Shown piece by piece: positions 7,953-18,132 of a DNA stretch of 64,000 bases; position 1 is the stretch's first letter; each line of letters starts with the position of its first letter. Position numbers and translations under genes: made by a program. A model generated the notes under the pieces. The model saw only the letters and a program-made list of their open reading frames with translations, was not told the DNA's origin and did no database searches. This DNA is from Flagellimonas lutimaris (GTDB lineage: Bacteria; Bacteroidota; Bacteroidia; Flavobacteriales; Flavobacteriaceae): NCBI RefSeq assembly GCF_003581615.1, contig NZ_QXFH01000071.1, forward strand, positions 1 to 64,000, given 5' to 3'.

Positions 7953-9983
7953 TTATTCTCCTCCTTTGTACTTATCAAACCAAGCCAATACACTTGCTAT
8001 TTTGGCAATCAAATTACTGGGTTTGTTTGCAATGCCATGACCTGCTCCGGGAATACGTACCATGGCAGTTTCCACATTTTCCAGCTTTAAGGCAGCGTAG
8101 AATTGTTCCGATTCGGCAATGGGGGTGCGGTAATCTTCCTCACCTGTCAACAACATGGTAGGCGTGGTCACATTTCCTACATAAGTAAGGGGAGAACGTC
8201 TCCTATAGTTCTCTGGGTCTTCCCATGGCTTTTTCCCGAACCAATATTTGGAAAAAAACTGAACACCATCTGCATAGAGCACAAAACTGGTCCAATTAAT
8301 TACAGGCTTGGCCACTACGGCAGCTTTAAAACGGTCAGTTTTACCCACGATCCAAGCGGTAAGCACACCACCTCCTGAACCACCAGTAACAAAAAGCTGG
8401 TCCTCATCGACAAAACCTTTTTTGAGTAGAGCATCAACGCCCGACATTAAATCTTCATAATCATGATTGGGATAATCGTGGTGTATCAGATTTCCAAATT
8501 CCTCACCGTAGCTGGTACTTCCACGAGGATTGGTGTAAAGAACTACGTAGCCTTCGGCAGCGTATGCCTGAATCTCAGCAGAATATACTTCGCCATAACT
8601 GGTAAAGGGGCCACCGTGTATCTCAAGAATCATCGGGTATTTTTTGGAGGGGTCAAAATTGGGAGGCGTTACTACCCAACCTTGAATTTTTCGCTGGTCA
8701 TATGAGGATTCCCACCACATTTCTTCAACTTCCCCCAATTTTTTAAAGGAGAATAAGTCATCGTTTACGGCAGTCAAACGCTTAGTGCCTCGGGTATCTG
8801 CAGCGCCTAGATCCGAAGGATGGCTGGTATCACCTTGGGTGTATGCAAATTTGTTATTGGAAGAAGCCGAAAAGCTGGCAGCGTTATAAGGTCTGCCTAA
8901 AGAAAGGCCACCTAATCCCTCGGTAATATCAACTACTTTACCCGATAGGCTTATGGAAGCTAATTTGCCCTTTCCTTGGTCGGTATAACTAAAATAAAGT
9001 CCATTGCCCTTACTGTTCCATGCCATGTCTTCCACATCACGATCAAAATCATCAGAAATTAATTTAGAATCTGTCCCATCTGAATTCATCACATACAATT
9101 GAGTGAGCTGATAGCCCTGCAAACGGTCATCATAACCCAAATAGGCAATTTTAGAGCCATCGGGAGACAATACTGGATGGCCATCAGGGCCATAGCGATC
9201 GGTTAAGGGGGTAATTTCACCATCATTTACGTTGATACTATAAATTTCGCTATCGGCAGGTTCCTGCTCTTCGTCTTTATGAAAGTTGGCGCTAAAATAT
9301 AAATGGGTGTTGTCCTTGGCCCAAACGGGACTTCCATGGTCAAATTCTGAGAAGGTAAGTTGCTTTGGAGTGCCTCCACTAATAGGCAGAGTAAACAACT
9401 GTGAATTTCCACCTTTGTAGTAGCCTGCACCATCTCCGCGGTAGTTCATTTTATCAATATACTTAGGTGGTTTGTTCCATTTGGCACCTTCTGGTTTCCC
9501 GGGCATTTTTATAATGGATTTGTTGGCTTCGGGCACAAACATGTTAAATGCTACATATTTATCATCATAAGACCAGGACACTGCCCCTGGTGATTTAGGT
9601 GTATTGGTCAACGCCATGGTCTCCTTGGTGTCCAACCACATCAGGTAGAGTTTCATTTTATCATCCGCCATATTGGATTTAAAAACGATTTTTGAGCCAT
9701 CGTGGGACCATTTTGGATCAAAATCATTATGGTTTCCCGTGGTCAATGGACGGTTGTTGGAGCCATCAAAATTTACAATCCAAAGGTTGGAAAGGTTGCG
9801 GTCGGTCATTACATCCTTAAAATTCCGAACGTAGATAATTTTGGAACCGTCGGGAGAAATCTGTGGGTCGGAAACGTATTCCATATTGAAGATATCCAAC
9901 AATTCCAGCTTGGATTCTACTTGGCCAAACCCTAAAGGGTTTATGGCAATAAAAAGTAAAAGTGTGCCGAGTAATTTTTTCAT
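7953..9983 (-). CDS. S9 family prolyl oligopeptidase-like exported peptidase
   Basis: This 676-residue secreted or periplasmic serine peptidase has a signal peptide (to about residue 20, PLGFGQ). The first 400 residues contain WD40/TolB-like beta-propeller repeats (PQISPDGSKIIYV, DPKWSHDGSKIVF and others). The C-terminal alpha/beta-hydrolase domain has the nucleophile elbow GGSGGG with Ser536, an aspartate in GEEDYRTP and a histidine in PGAGHGI. Family members cleave dipeptides or short peptides, often as acylaminoacyl- or dipeptidyl-peptidases; the exact specificity cannot be read. It is monocistronic. Confidence 0.92.
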   Translation of the reverse strand: MKKLLGTLLLFIAINPLGFGQVESKLELLDIFNMEYVSDPQISPDGSKIIYVRNFKDVMTDRNLSNLWIVNFDGSNNRPLTTGNHNDFDPKWSHDGSKIVFKSNMADDKMKLYLMWLDTKETMALTNTPKSPGAVSWSYDDKYVAFNMFVPEANKSIIKMPGKPEGAKWNKPPKYIDKMNYRGDGAGYYKGGNSQLFTLPISGGTPKQLTFSEFDHGSPVWAKDNTHLYFSANFHKDEEQEPADSEIYSINVNDGEITPLTDRYGPDGHPVLSPDGSKIAYLGYDDRLQGYQLTQLYVMNSDGTDSKLISDDFDRDVEDMAWNSKGNGLYFSYTDQGKGKLASISLSGKVVDITEGLGGLSLGRPYNAASFSASSNNKFAYTQGDTSHPSDLGAADTRGTKRLTAVNDDLFSFKKLGEVEEMWWESSYDQRKIQGWVVTPPNFDPSKKYPMILEIHGGPFTSYGEVYSAEIQAYAAEGYVVLYTNPRGSTSYGEEFGNLIHHDYPNHDYEDLMSGVDALLKKGFVDEDQLFVTGGSGGGVLTAWIVGKTDRFKAAVVAKPVINWTSFVLYADGVQFFSKYWFGKKPWEDPENYRRRSPLTYVGNVTTPTMLLTGEEDYRTPIAESEQFYAALKLENVETAMVRIPGAGHGIANKPSNLIAKIASVLAWFDKYKGGE

Positions 9984-10047
9984 GAGGTTGGTATTTAAGA
10001 GCTTAGTATTAAAAAATATGTTCCGACTTTTATTTGATGACTATTAA

Positions 10048-10974
10048 TTAATCCGATTGAGCTGTCTTTTTTGTGTCATTGATATGTACAGTCGGTATAT
10101 TGACAATTTCAAAGGTGGCCGAAGCCAATTTTACTTTTCCATTTGTTTTTTGAATTCTTTTACCGATTTCTTCGTTTAGGAGATGTTTGGTAATCCTTCT
10201 TTTTTTGTAGTCTACAATATACCTCAAATTAAGCTGGACCCAATTATCCGTCATGGTAATGGCAAGTGTGGGGTCAACTTGGGCATCTTCGATATAGTAT
10301 TTGTTTACCACACCTTTCCATTGTGCAATGGAATTCTGCACATATTCGGATAAATTTTCTTGGGCAACTGAGATAACGATTTTCTTTGCCAATTCAATAT
10401 CCGAACCATATTTTATAGGTAGATCAAATTCATCCCAAACAAATGGAAAATCCAAAGAATAATTATAAACAGGCCCTTTAAAAACAAAGGCATTGCTCAA
10501 TTTAACAATGCGTCCGCTGTAATTATCACTAGATACCCACTTACCAATTTCCATCATGGTGGTGTACATACTGTCAATATCTATCACATCCCCTTTAATT
10601 CCGTTCAATTCTATGCGGTCTCCCGGCTTGTAGACCCTAACAAAAAAAATATAAAAAGAGCCCGCTATGCTCAATATCAATTCTTGCAACGTAATGGTGA
10701 TTCCTGCCGTGAGAAGCCCCATAGCAAGCCCAAAATCTTTAATACTGCCGGTAAAATAGGAAATGGTAATTAAAACAATCAATAGATATCCAACAACTTG
10801 AATTGCTTTTTGAGCTTTGTATTTAATGGAATTGTCGTGAAGATTTTTCTTCATCCACCGCCGTGTCCAAGCGATTAGGATGAATACCAAGACAATCCAG
10901 GCCAAATATTTAAGGATACTTGATGTGAGAGCTTGATCAGAGAACCAATCTTGTAAATTTTCAAATAGCTCCAT
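10048..10974 (-). CDS. MscS family mechanosensitive ion channel
   Basis: This 308-residue membrane protein has two or three N-terminal transmembrane helices (YLAWIVLVFILIAW near residue 25, then residues about 55-75), followed by a pore-lining helix region rich in Gly and Ala (GLAMGLLTAGITITLQELI). The MscS beta domain follows with YKPGDRIELNGIKGDV, a classic signature. The C-terminal third is soluble. Such channels gate on membrane tension and release solutes on osmotic downshock. A second, shorter MscS-type gene lies at 27287. Confidence 0.9.
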   Translation of the reverse strand: MELFENLQDWFSDQALTSSILKYLAWIVLVFILIAWTRRWMKKNLHDNSIKYKAQKAIQVVGYLLIVLITISYFTGSIKDFGLAMGLLTAGITITLQELILSIAGSFYIFFVRVYKPGDRIELNGIKGDVIDIDSMYTTMMEIGKWVSSDNYSGRIVKLSNAFVFKGPVYNYSLDFPFVWDEFDLPIKYGSDIELAKKIVISVAQENLSEYVQNSIAQWKGVVNKYYIEDAQVDPTLAITMTDNWVQLNLRYIVDYKKRRITKHLLNEEIGKRIQKTNGKVKLASATFEIVNIPTVHINDTKKTAQSD

Positions 10975-11101
10975 TTGGGTGCATTACAATTAAATTCCGA
11001 CCGAATGAACATACGTTCGTTACGTATTTTGATAGGAACACTTAAAAATACGGAATTTATACCCTTTTTAACTGGTTTACAGCTAATCTGGAGCTGAAAT
11101 G

Positions 11102-11953
11102 TCAATAGGTGGTCGTCATGTTGCTATCTACACAGATGATAAAGTCGGCAACACCCTTATTTTCATCTTCAAGTTTGTGAACATTTTCCTGCGTTACTGT
11201 GGAAATGGTACCATACTCCAAATCGGGGCGGTCCAATTGCAAATACCAAAGGATGCCCTCGTAATTGTTGGAGTGATAGGCTCCATTGTAATGCAAAAAC
11301 AAAGAACCTTGCTTATAGTTTTGAAGTATAAAATGGGCCATGGTAGCATCTTTTATGGCCTGCGCCATTACCAAAGCGGGACTGCCGTGGTCGCCCATCA
11401 TTTTTAGAATGTTTTGATACCCTGGTAACTCTGCATCGTAAGTAATGGGCAAAGGAGCAATCCATTCTTTTTCTTGCGCTGAAAGCGAATCCAAAGCTTC
11501 AAAACCGCCTTTGTACACCATGCTGGCATAGCGTCTGGGCACGTTGGAGGCCACAAAAACAAGACTACTGTCCTTGGCGAAGTCTACCAAAGGGGCATAA
11601 TCGGTTTTGTGGTTGTTCCACAGTCTTGCGGTAGAATCCAGCGCTTTGTAGTCTATTTTGCCTGATAAATAATCGTTGAGTTCATCTTGGTTGTCGGCCT
11701 CGATCATTTCCGCACCAAGAATGAGTGGTCTTTTGGCGTGAAAATCAGCCGTAAGCTCGTATTGCAACCAGTGCGCAATAGGATTGTTGTGCAGCTCTCC
11801 GAACAATACCATATCCTTTTTCTCCAAAGTCTTCAACATTTTTTTGTACGAGACCTTTTTTCCTTTGGTGTTGTAGATGACGTAGGGAGCTTTTTGGGCC
11901 GATACAGTCAAAATAGTAAGGGTGAAGGCTAAAAGGAAGAGTGCTTTTTTCAT
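11102..11953 (-). CDS. ChaN family haem-binding-type exported protein
   Basis: The 283-residue product has a cleavable signal peptide (to about residue 19, TVSAQ). The motif FGELHNNPIAHW near residue 52, GAEMIEADNQ near 82 and the C-terminal YNGAYHS match the ChaN/EreA-like fold, whose Campylobacter member ChaN binds haem and is linked to iron acquisition. There is no lipobox cysteine at the signal end, unlike classical ChaN lipoproteins. It sits 17 bases downstream of gnd on the same strand, so read-through from gnd is possible. The role is inferred from the family only. Confidence 0.8.
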   Translation of the reverse strand: MKKALFLLAFTLTILTVSAQKAPYVIYNTKGKKVSYKKMLKTLEKKDMVLFGELHNNPIAHWLQYELTADFHAKRPLILGAEMIEADNQDELNDYLSGKIDYKALDSTARLWNNHKTDYAPLVDFAKDSSLVFVASNVPRRYASMVYKGGFEALDSLSAQEKEWIAPLPITYDAELPGYQNILKMMGDHGSPALVMAQAIKDATMAHFILQNYKQGSLFLHYNGAYHSNNYEGILWYLQLDRPDLEYGTISTVTQENVHKLEDENKGVADFIICVDSNMTTTY

Positions 11954-11970
11954 TGGAAGTCTTTTTACAT

Positions 11971-13374
11971 CTACCAGTTCGTATGGAAAATACCTTCGCG
12001 GTCCAAGCGCTCGTAGGTGTGCGAACCAAAATAATCGCGTTGTGCCTGAATCAAATTCAAAGGCAAACGACTACTGGTGTAGGCATCAAAATAGGTAAGT
12101 GCATTGGACAATCCGGGTAATGGAATGCCGTTGACTGCTCCATAACTTACCAATTCTCTTGCAGCATCCACCGTGCTTTGTACTTTCTGAACAAAAGAGG
12201 TGGAAAGCAATAGGTTCTGTAAATTTTCATCAGCTTGGTAGGCCTCGGTAATATCGGCCAAAAGTGCTGCGCGGATAATACAGCCTGCACGCCATATTTT
12301 AGCAATTTCGCCCAATTCCAGTTCGTAGCCATACTCTTTGGATGCATCTGCCAATTGGTGCATTCCCTGCGCGTAGGTAATGATGAAGGCAAAATATAAA
12401 GCTTGCTCCGCTTTTATCGTAAAATCATCCTTCTCTACCGATTTTGGGGTAGGACGATTATACAATTCGTCTGCTTTACCCCTTTCATCTTTTAGCGCGG
12501 ATATTTCGCGCATGCTTACCGCAATATCGATGGTGGGTACTGGGATTCCCAAATCCATTGCATTCTGGGACGTCCATTTTCCCGTCCCCTTTTGTTTGGC
12601 CTTGTCCAGAATCATATCCACAAGGTCGTTTTCCGTCAAATCATCTTTTTGTTCAAAGATTTCCGAAGTGATTTCCACCAAAAAGGACTGCAAACGGCCT
12701 TCGTTCCATTTTGCGTAGGTTTTGTGTAGCTCATCATTGGTGAGTCCGCCAGCCTTTTTGAGCAGATCGTAAATCTCGGAGGTCAACTGCATCAAACCAT
12801 ATTCGATACCATTGTGCACCATTTTCACATAGTTTCCTGCAGATTTTGGCCCTAAATACGCTACACAAGGTTCCCCTTTATATTTAGCGGAAACCGCTTC
12901 AAAAATGGGTTTTACGTGCTGGTAAGCTTCCTTGGAGCCACCAGGCATAATACTTGGGCCTTTTCGGGCACCTTCGGCACCCCCTGAAACCCCTGCACCA
13001 AAAAAGTTGATGCTTTTCTCCTTTAAGTATGCTTCACGACGATCCGTATCGGTATAAAAGGAGTTTCCTCCGTCAATAATAATATCTCCTTCATCCAAGT
13101 GGGGCAATAATCCTTCGATTACGCTGTCCACAATTTTTCCGGCAGGTACCAAGAGCATAATTTTTCGTGGAGTGGTCAACGACTGCACAAAGGTTTTTAC
13201 ATCCGAAGAGGCATTCACTTTTGAGGTATCACCACCTTCGTTAATCAATGCGTTTACCTTTTCTTCATCCAAATCATTTCCAAATGCAGTAAAACCATTA
13301 TCGGCTACATTTAAAATAAAATTACGTCCCATTACTCCAAGGCCCACAAGGCCAAAATCATACGTATCTGCCAT
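11971..13374 (-). CDS. gnd: 6-phosphogluconate dehydrogenase, decarboxylating
   Basis: This 467-residue cytoplasmic enzyme oxidises 6-phosphogluconate to ribulose-5-phosphate and CO2 with formation of NADPH. The N-terminal Rossmann motif GLGVMGRNF (residues 11-19), the segment IDGGNSFY, the family signature GVSGGAEGARKGPS and the substrate-binding MVHNGIEYG are all present, and the length is standard. It is divergent from zwf-pgl, the two preceding steps of the same pathway, with 164 bases between the starts. The first Met of the frame (MADTYDFG) is right at the Rossmann fold. Confidence 0.97.
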   Translation of the reverse strand: MADTYDFGLVGLGVMGRNFILNVADNGFTAFGNDLDEEKVNALINEGGDTSKVNASSDVKTFVQSLTTPRKIMLLVPAGKIVDSVIEGLLPHLDEGDIIIDGGNSFYTDTDRREAYLKEKSINFFGAGVSGGAEGARKGPSIMPGGSKEAYQHVKPIFEAVSAKYKGEPCVAYLGPKSAGNYVKMVHNGIEYGLMQLTSEIYDLLKKAGGLTNDELHKTYAKWNEGRLQSFLVEITSEIFEQKDDLTENDLVDMILDKAKQKGTGKWTSQNAMDLGIPVPTIDIAVSMREISALKDERGKADELYNRPTPKSVEKDDFTIKAEQALYFAFIITYAQGMHQLADASKEYGYELELGEIAKIWRAGCIIRAALLADITEAYQADENLQNLLLSTSFVQKVQSTVDAARELVSYGAVNGIPLPGLSNALTYFDAYTSSRLPLNLIQAQRDYFGSHTYERLDREGIFHTNW

Positions 13375-13538
13375 TATATATTTTTCTTCTTCTTTTGATG
13401 TTAAGACAACCCAAAGGTTGTGATTTCTTGAAATACGAACCTAAAATAAACCTTATATTCGTGATGCTCAAAAATAAGGACTCTATATTAAATGTAACTT
13501 GTTCTTATGGGCAGAACCTGCCAGAAATTGGAAATACT

Positions 13539-15071
13539 ATGAAAAAGACAGAGAATCAGATGCTAGTTATTTTTGGAGCATCGGGTGATTTGACAGCTAG
13601 AAAGCTAATGCCATCTTTATTTAATCTATACTTGGCCAATCAATTGCCAGAAAACTTTGTCGTTTTGGGGGTTAGCCGAAGCGACCTATCGGATGAGGCT
13701 TTTCGTGACAGAGTGGTTTATGAAAGTGAATATTTAAAAGAAAAGACCAAAGACCTCAAGGATAGTGAAGTAAAGAGCTTTGCGGACAAACTTTATTACG
13801 AGGACTTAGGAGATAGCTATGATACGGATTATAATGCATTGCGAAAACGGGTGGAGGCCTTAAAAGAAAAACATGGTGCCTCGGGAAACATCATTTACTA
13901 CCTTTCTACACCTCCCACACTATACGAAACTATAGCACACAATTTGTCCGATGCGGGTATGAATACCCAAAACAATGGATGGAAAAGATTGGTGGTTGAA
14001 AAACCTTTTGGGTATAGTTTGGAGACCGCTAAAAAGTTGAACAAGGGACTTCATAAATATTTTAAGGAGCACCAGATTTACAGAATCGACCATTATTTAG
14101 GGAAAGAGACCGTTCAGAACCTATTGGTGACTCGTTTCTCAAATAGCATTTTTGAACCACTTTGGAACCGTAATTACATTCAGCATGTAGAGATTACCAA
14201 TGCAGAAAGTGTTGGTGTAGAAAAGCGCGGGGGATATTATGATAAATCCGGGGCCTTGCGAGATATGTTCCAGAATCACTTGTTGCAGATTGTTTCTTTG
14301 GTTGTTATGGAGCCTCCGATTGGTGCAGATGCCGAAGAAATCAGAAATGAAAAAGTAAAGGCTTTAAAGTCTTTGCGTATTATGACGGATGAAAAGGAAC
14401 TTTTTGAAAATACGATTCGAGCACAATATGTTGCCTCTAAGGTAGGCGGTAAAAAAGTGAAAGGATATAGAGAGGAGGACGATGTGGACCCGAATTCTAC
14501 TACAGAGACCTATGCGGCCATCAAGTTTTATGTGGATAACTGGCGTTGGCATGGTGTTCCGTTTTATGTGCGGACGGCCAAAAGAATGCCTACAAAGGTG
14601 ACAGAAATTGTAATTCATTTTAAAAAACCGCACCACCAAATATTTAAGGGGTCCGAAATGCAGGAAATGGATAACAAATTGATTATCCGTATCCAACCTG
14701 ATGAAGGAATTTTAATCAAGTTTGGGGTTAAAGTTCCCGGACAAGGGTTTAAGGTGGAACGCGCCAATTTGGACTTTTACTACTCAAGTTTGGCGGAAAC
14801 CTATGTTATGGAAGCATACGAACGTTTATTATTGGATGCCATGCAAGGGGATGCCACCTTGTATGCGCGTGCCGATGAGGTAGAAGCAGCTTGGGAGTTT
14901 GTAGATCCTATTTTAAACTACTGGAAAAATGGTAAAGATGTTCGTGTCTACGGTTATGCTGCTGGAGCTTGGGGACCAGAAAATGCGGATAATTTGATTG
15001 AAGATGATGGCTATTGGCGGAATCCCAGTGAGAATTTAGCGGATGACCCAGGGTATTGTGTGATTTGTTAG
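13539..15071 (+). CDS. zwf: Glucose-6-phosphate 1-dehydrogenase
   Basis: The 510-residue product carries out the first, NADP-dependent oxidation of the pentose phosphate pathway. The coenzyme motif GASGDLTARK lies at the N-terminus, the active-site signature RIDHYLGKE lies with His185, and EKPFG is also present. The open frame extends upstream to 13395, but the extra 48 residues are atypical and include the putative promoter, so ATG 13539 (MKKTENQM) is chosen; it gives the usual family length. pgl follows after 35 bases in the same direction. Confidence 0.96.
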   Translation: MKKTENQMLVIFGASGDLTARKLMPSLFNLYLANQLPENFVVLGVSRSDLSDEAFRDRVVYESEYLKEKTKDLKDSEVKSFADKLYYEDLGDSYDTDYNALRKRVEALKEKHGASGNIIYYLSTPPTLYETIAHNLSDAGMNTQNNGWKRLVVEKPFGYSLETAKKLNKGLHKYFKEHQIYRIDHYLGKETVQNLLVTRFSNSIFEPLWNRNYIQHVEITNAESVGVEKRGGYYDKSGALRDMFQNHLLQIVSLVVMEPPIGADAEEIRNEKVKALKSLRIMTDEKELFENTIRAQYVASKVGGKKVKGYREEDDVDPNSTTETYAAIKFYVDNWRWHGVPFYVRTAKRMPTKVTEIVIHFKKPHHQIFKGSEMQEMDNKLIIRIQPDEGILIKFGVKVPGQGFKVERANLDFYYSSLAETYVMEAYERLLLDAMQGDATLYARADEVEAAWEFVDPILNYWKNGKDVRVYGYAAGAWGPENADNLIEDDGYWRNPSENLADDPGYCVIC

Positions 15072-15106
15072 GAGTTGTAAACCGATAATAAGAATACAAT
15101 TTAAGG

Positions 15107-15832
15107 ATGGACTTAAAAATATATAAAAATAAACAGGAAGTGGCTGAGCAGTTTTCCAGCTATTTTATGGATCAATTAAAGGATAAAGATGTTTTTCACG
15201 TCGCTTTGTCGGGTGGAAGTACACCAAAAATTGTGTTTGATGTATTGGCTGAAAAATTTTCGGACAAGGTTGATTGGAGCAAGGTTCATTTTTATTGGGG
15301 AGATGAACGTTGCGTGCCTCCTTCAGATGACGAAAGCAACTATAAAATGACGGTGGATCATTTATTTTCTAAAATTGAAGTTCCTAAAGAAAACATTAAT
15401 CGCATATTGGGCGAAAAAAACCCTGTAAATGAAGCAATGCGCTATGCCAATCTATTGGAAATAGATTTGGATAGGGTAGAGGGAATTCCTCAGTTTGACT
15501 TGGTGATTTTGGGCATGGGCGATGATGGGCACACCGCTTCCATTTTTCCTTACCAAATAGAATTATGGAATTCCGAAGACCATTGCGTAGTAGCCACCCA
15601 TCCTGATTCGGGTCAGAAACGAGTTTCTATTAATGGAAAGGTCATCAATACCGCCAAAGAAGTTGCTTTTTTGGTCACAGGAGCATCAAAAGCTGAAAAA
15701 GTGGAGGCTGTGGTACAAAAAACCGAAGGTTTTGAAGCTTATCCAGCGTCCTTGGTCAAACCATCATCAGGTAATTTAGTGTGGTTTTTGGATGAGGAAG
15801 CAGCTTCAAAGCTCAATCAAAATCCATCTTAA
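15107..15832 (+). CDS. pgl: 6-phosphogluconolactonase
   Basis: The 241-residue enzyme hydrolyses 6-phosphogluconolactone to 6-phosphogluconate. Family motifs are clear: ALSGGSTPK near residue 32, YWGDERCVPP near 66, and LGMGDDGHTASIFP near 140. The length is normal for the DevB/SOL type. It is the second gene of a zwf-pgl operon. Its last 20 bases overlap the end of the convergent thioesterase gene, so the two transcripts must be partly antisense. Confidence 0.95.
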   Translation: MDLKIYKNKQEVAEQFSSYFMDQLKDKDVFHVALSGGSTPKIVFDVLAEKFSDKVDWSKVHFYWGDERCVPPSDDESNYKMTVDHLFSKIEVPKENINRILGEKNPVNEAMRYANLLEIDLDRVEGIPQFDLVILGMGDDGHTASIFPYQIELWNSEDHCVVATHPDSGQKRVSINGKVINTAKEVAFLVTGASKAEKVEAVVQKTEGFEAYPASLVKPSSGNLVWFLDEEAASKLNQNPS

Positions 15833-16358
15833 CGTTTTCTCCTTCTAAAAACTCCAAATATTCGTTTACCTTAAAGTTGTTGGATTCGTATTTGCTATCG
15901 CGTTTAAAAGCAGATTGCTTACGCTCCTTGCTGCGCGCGAAACGACGAATATCCTGTTTGGTTTTTAAAATGAGACCAGGAACGGGTTTATTTTCACCAT
16001 CCTCGCCCTTTGCTACCATCGTAAAATAGGAGGAGTTACAATGTTTTACTTCTCCCGTGGTTACATTTTCGGATTCAACACGAACCCCAACCACCATGGA
16101 GGTTTTTCCAGTATAATTGATGGATGCCTTTAGGGTTGCAAGCTCTCCCACTTCAATAGGATTAAGAAAATCCACTCGATTCACAGAAGCCGTCACACAA
16201 TAACTTTGTGAATGTTTAGAGGCACAGGCAAATGCAATTTGGTCCATTAGATTAAGAATATGTCCTCCATGAACTTTGCCGCCAAAATTTGAATGGGAGG
16301 GAAGCATAAGTTCGGTAATGGAAACCCTGCTCGTTCGAGATGATTTGAATTTCTTCAT
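15813..16358 (-). CDS. Acyl-CoA thioesterase, hotdog fold
   Basis: This 181-residue cytoplasmic protein belongs to the 4HBT/YciA-BACH group. HSNFGGKVHGGHILNLMDQ at about residues 22-40 is the hotdog helix with the conserved HGG and Asp, followed by the strands with SVNRVDF. The family hydrolyses acyl-CoA to free fatty acid and CoA; substrate length is not predictable. The C-terminus carries a basic extension (RFARSKERKQSAFKR). It is the last gene of a minus-strand run with the small membrane protein (1-base gap) and RmuC. Confidence 0.88.
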   Translation of the reverse strand: MKKFKSSRTSRVSITELMLPSHSNFGGKVHGGHILNLMDQIAFACASKHSQSYCVTASVNRVDFLNPIEVGELATLKASINYTGKTSMVVGVRVESENVTTGEVKHCNSSYFTMVAKGEDGENKPVPGLILKTKQDIRRFARSKERKQSAFKRDSKYESNNFKVNEYLEFLEGENVKMDFD

Positions 16359-16359
16359 A

Positions 16360-16725
16360 CTAATTTCTAAAAATCGGTGATTTCTCGGAATTTACTTCTG
16401 TGATAAAATATTTGGTATCGCCTAACCAGAAAAAGGTAGCGTAACGTTCTTTGTAGGTAACTTTAATGTACTGACCCTGATATTTCTTCATTTTTTCAAT
16501 GATTTCCTTTTCACCGTCTTCCACAGAAAATGAAAAGACATTGGTGCCGGAAAGCCCTTGACTTATTTGCCCTTCCCAAGTTTTCACCAATACTCCCTTT
16601 CTACTGAATTTAATAAGTTCCCCAGAGCGATATCCCTCGCTATAAGGCACATAATAGATGAAAGCCAAATACCCCACAATGCCAACTATGATGGCAGCAA
16701 TAAATATGGTCAGGAATTTTTTCAT
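16360..16725 (-). CDS. Small membrane-anchored conserved protein
   Basis: This 121-residue protein has a single N-terminal hydrophobic segment (residues about 5-24, FIAAIIVGIVGYLAFIYY) followed by a soluble domain with alternating strands (GELIKFSRKGVLVKTWEGQ). The segment may be a signal anchor exposing the rest to the periplasm. Relatives occur widely in Bacteroidetes; I know of no demonstrated function. It lies between RmuC (11-base gap) and a thioesterase (1-base gap) in one probable operon. Confidence 0.7.
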   Translation of the reverse strand: MKKFLTIFIAAIIVGIVGYLAFIYYVPYSEGYRSGELIKFSRKGVLVKTWEGQISQGLSGTNVFSFSVEDGEKEIIEKMKKYQGQYIKVTYKERYATFFWLGDTKYFITEVNSEKSPIFRN

Positions 16726-16736
16726 GGTAAGTGCTT

Positions 16737-18071
16737 TTAGTTTAGTTCCTCAAAGTCATCCTCTTGTGCGCGTTTTAAAATAGGCTCTGGAAGCGATTTT
16801 TTTGCTTTGGCTCCCATCTTCTTCAGTTTTTCAATGGTGGTGACAATGTTTCCTCGTCCTTCCACCAATTTGTTCATGGCACCGCGATATTCTCCTTTGG
16901 CCTCGTCCATCTTTTTCCCCACTTTAGTAAGGTCGGTCACGAAGCCTTCAAATTTATCATAAAGAGCTCCGGCCTGTCTTGCAATTTCAATAGCGTTCCG
17001 TTGTTGTTTTTCATTGCTCCACATCGAATCAATGGTGCGTAGGGTGGCCAATAAGGTAGATGGTGTAACTATAACGATATTTTGTTCAAAGGCTTTGTTG
17101 TAAAGCGAAATATCTTCGTTTATGGCGACGGCAAACGCAGGTTCAATCGGTACAAACATCAAAACAAAATCAGGACTTTCCATTTCGTAGAGGTCCTCAT
17201 ATTTTTTGGAGGAAAGCTGCTCCACATGTCTTCGTAAGGAGTTGATATGGTCCTTTAAAAATTTGGGTTTGTCATCTTCTTCCGCATTGGTAAAGCGCTC
17301 ATAATCCGTGAGGGAAACCTTGGAATCCACCACCATTTTTTTACCGTCGGGCAAGTGAATGATGACGTCGGGCAACACCCTAGTGCCATCCTCTCGCTTA
17401 AAGCTTTGTTGTACGCTGTATTCTCTATCTTTCTCTAAGCCAGATTTTTCCAGCACACGCTCCAAAACCAATTCACCCCAATTCCCTTGCATTTTACTGT
17501 CACCTTTCAACGCCTTTGTTAGGTTTTCGGCTTCTTGGGTTATTTTGAGGTTTTGTTTCTGTAAATCCTCCAATTGTTGCTTTAGGGAAGAGTTTATACT
17601 GATATTTTCCTTTTGAGATTTCTCTACCTTTTCCTCAAACTCCTTTATTTTTTTGTTGAGGGGCGTCAAAATATTTTCAATGTTCTCCTTGTTGCTTTTG
17701 GTGAACTTTTCGCTTTTTTCATCCAAAATCTTATTGGCCAAGTTCTCAAACTCCTTGGTGAACTTTTCCTGTAGCTTTTCAACTTCGTCTTTCTGCTCCT
17801 TGTTCTTTAGCTGAAGATTCTCCAAGTCTGCTTGGTATCGAACCAATTGATTGCCCTGCTGTTCTTTTTCGTGTTGAAGTTGTTTTTGCTCTTCAACACT
17901 AAGTAATAATTTATCGTTCAGGGATTTGATGGTAGCGTTCATTTGTTGTTCCCGCTCCCCCCAAACACTCTCGGTGGATTTGGTTTTTAGTTTTTGAATG
18001 TACATCCCCGCAAACAGGCCGATGACCAATGTGATAATGCCAATTATAATAAAGGTAAGTTCTGTGCTCAT
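16737..18071 (-). CDS. rmuC: DNA recombination protein RmuC
   Basis: The 444-residue product starts with a membrane anchor (residues 6-25, FIIIGIITLVIGLFAGMYI), followed by a long coiled coil (about residues 45-190) and the RmuC nuclease-like domain. The domain shows the family phrases QGNWGELVLERVLEKSGL and KMVVDSKVSL. RmuC limits recombination between inverted repeats in E. coli; the biochemical activity is not fully established. It is the first gene of a three-gene minus-strand run and lies 61 bases downstream of the B12 ABC transporter genes. Confidence 0.93.
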   Translation of the reverse strand: MSTELTFIIIGIITLVIGLFAGMYIQKLKTKSTESVWGEREQQMNATIKSLNDKLLLSVEEQKQLQHEKEQQGNQLVRYQADLENLQLKNKEQKDEVEKLQEKFTKEFENLANKILDEKSEKFTKSNKENIENILTPLNKKIKEFEEKVEKSQKENISINSSLKQQLEDLQKQNLKITQEAENLTKALKGDSKMQGNWGELVLERVLEKSGLEKDREYSVQQSFKREDGTRVLPDVIIHLPDGKKMVVDSKVSLTDYERFTNAEEDDKPKFLKDHINSLRRHVEQLSSKKYEDLYEMESPDFVLMFVPIEPAFAVAINEDISLYNKAFEQNIVIVTPSTLLATLRTIDSMWSNEKQQRNAIEIARQAGALYDKFEGFVTDLTKVGKKMDEAKGEYRGAMNKLVEGRGNIVTTIEKLKKMGAKAKKSLPEPILKRAQEDDFEELN

Positions 18072-18132
18072 TAAAAAGTTTCTGAAGGATAAAGATAACG
18101 GATTCCGATTGATGCCGAAATGGAAAATGTAC

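Noticed and set aside
13395..13538. N-terminal extension of zwf
   Set aside because: The extra residues lack family similarity and contain a probable promoter box; the coenzyme motif follows directly after ATG 13539.
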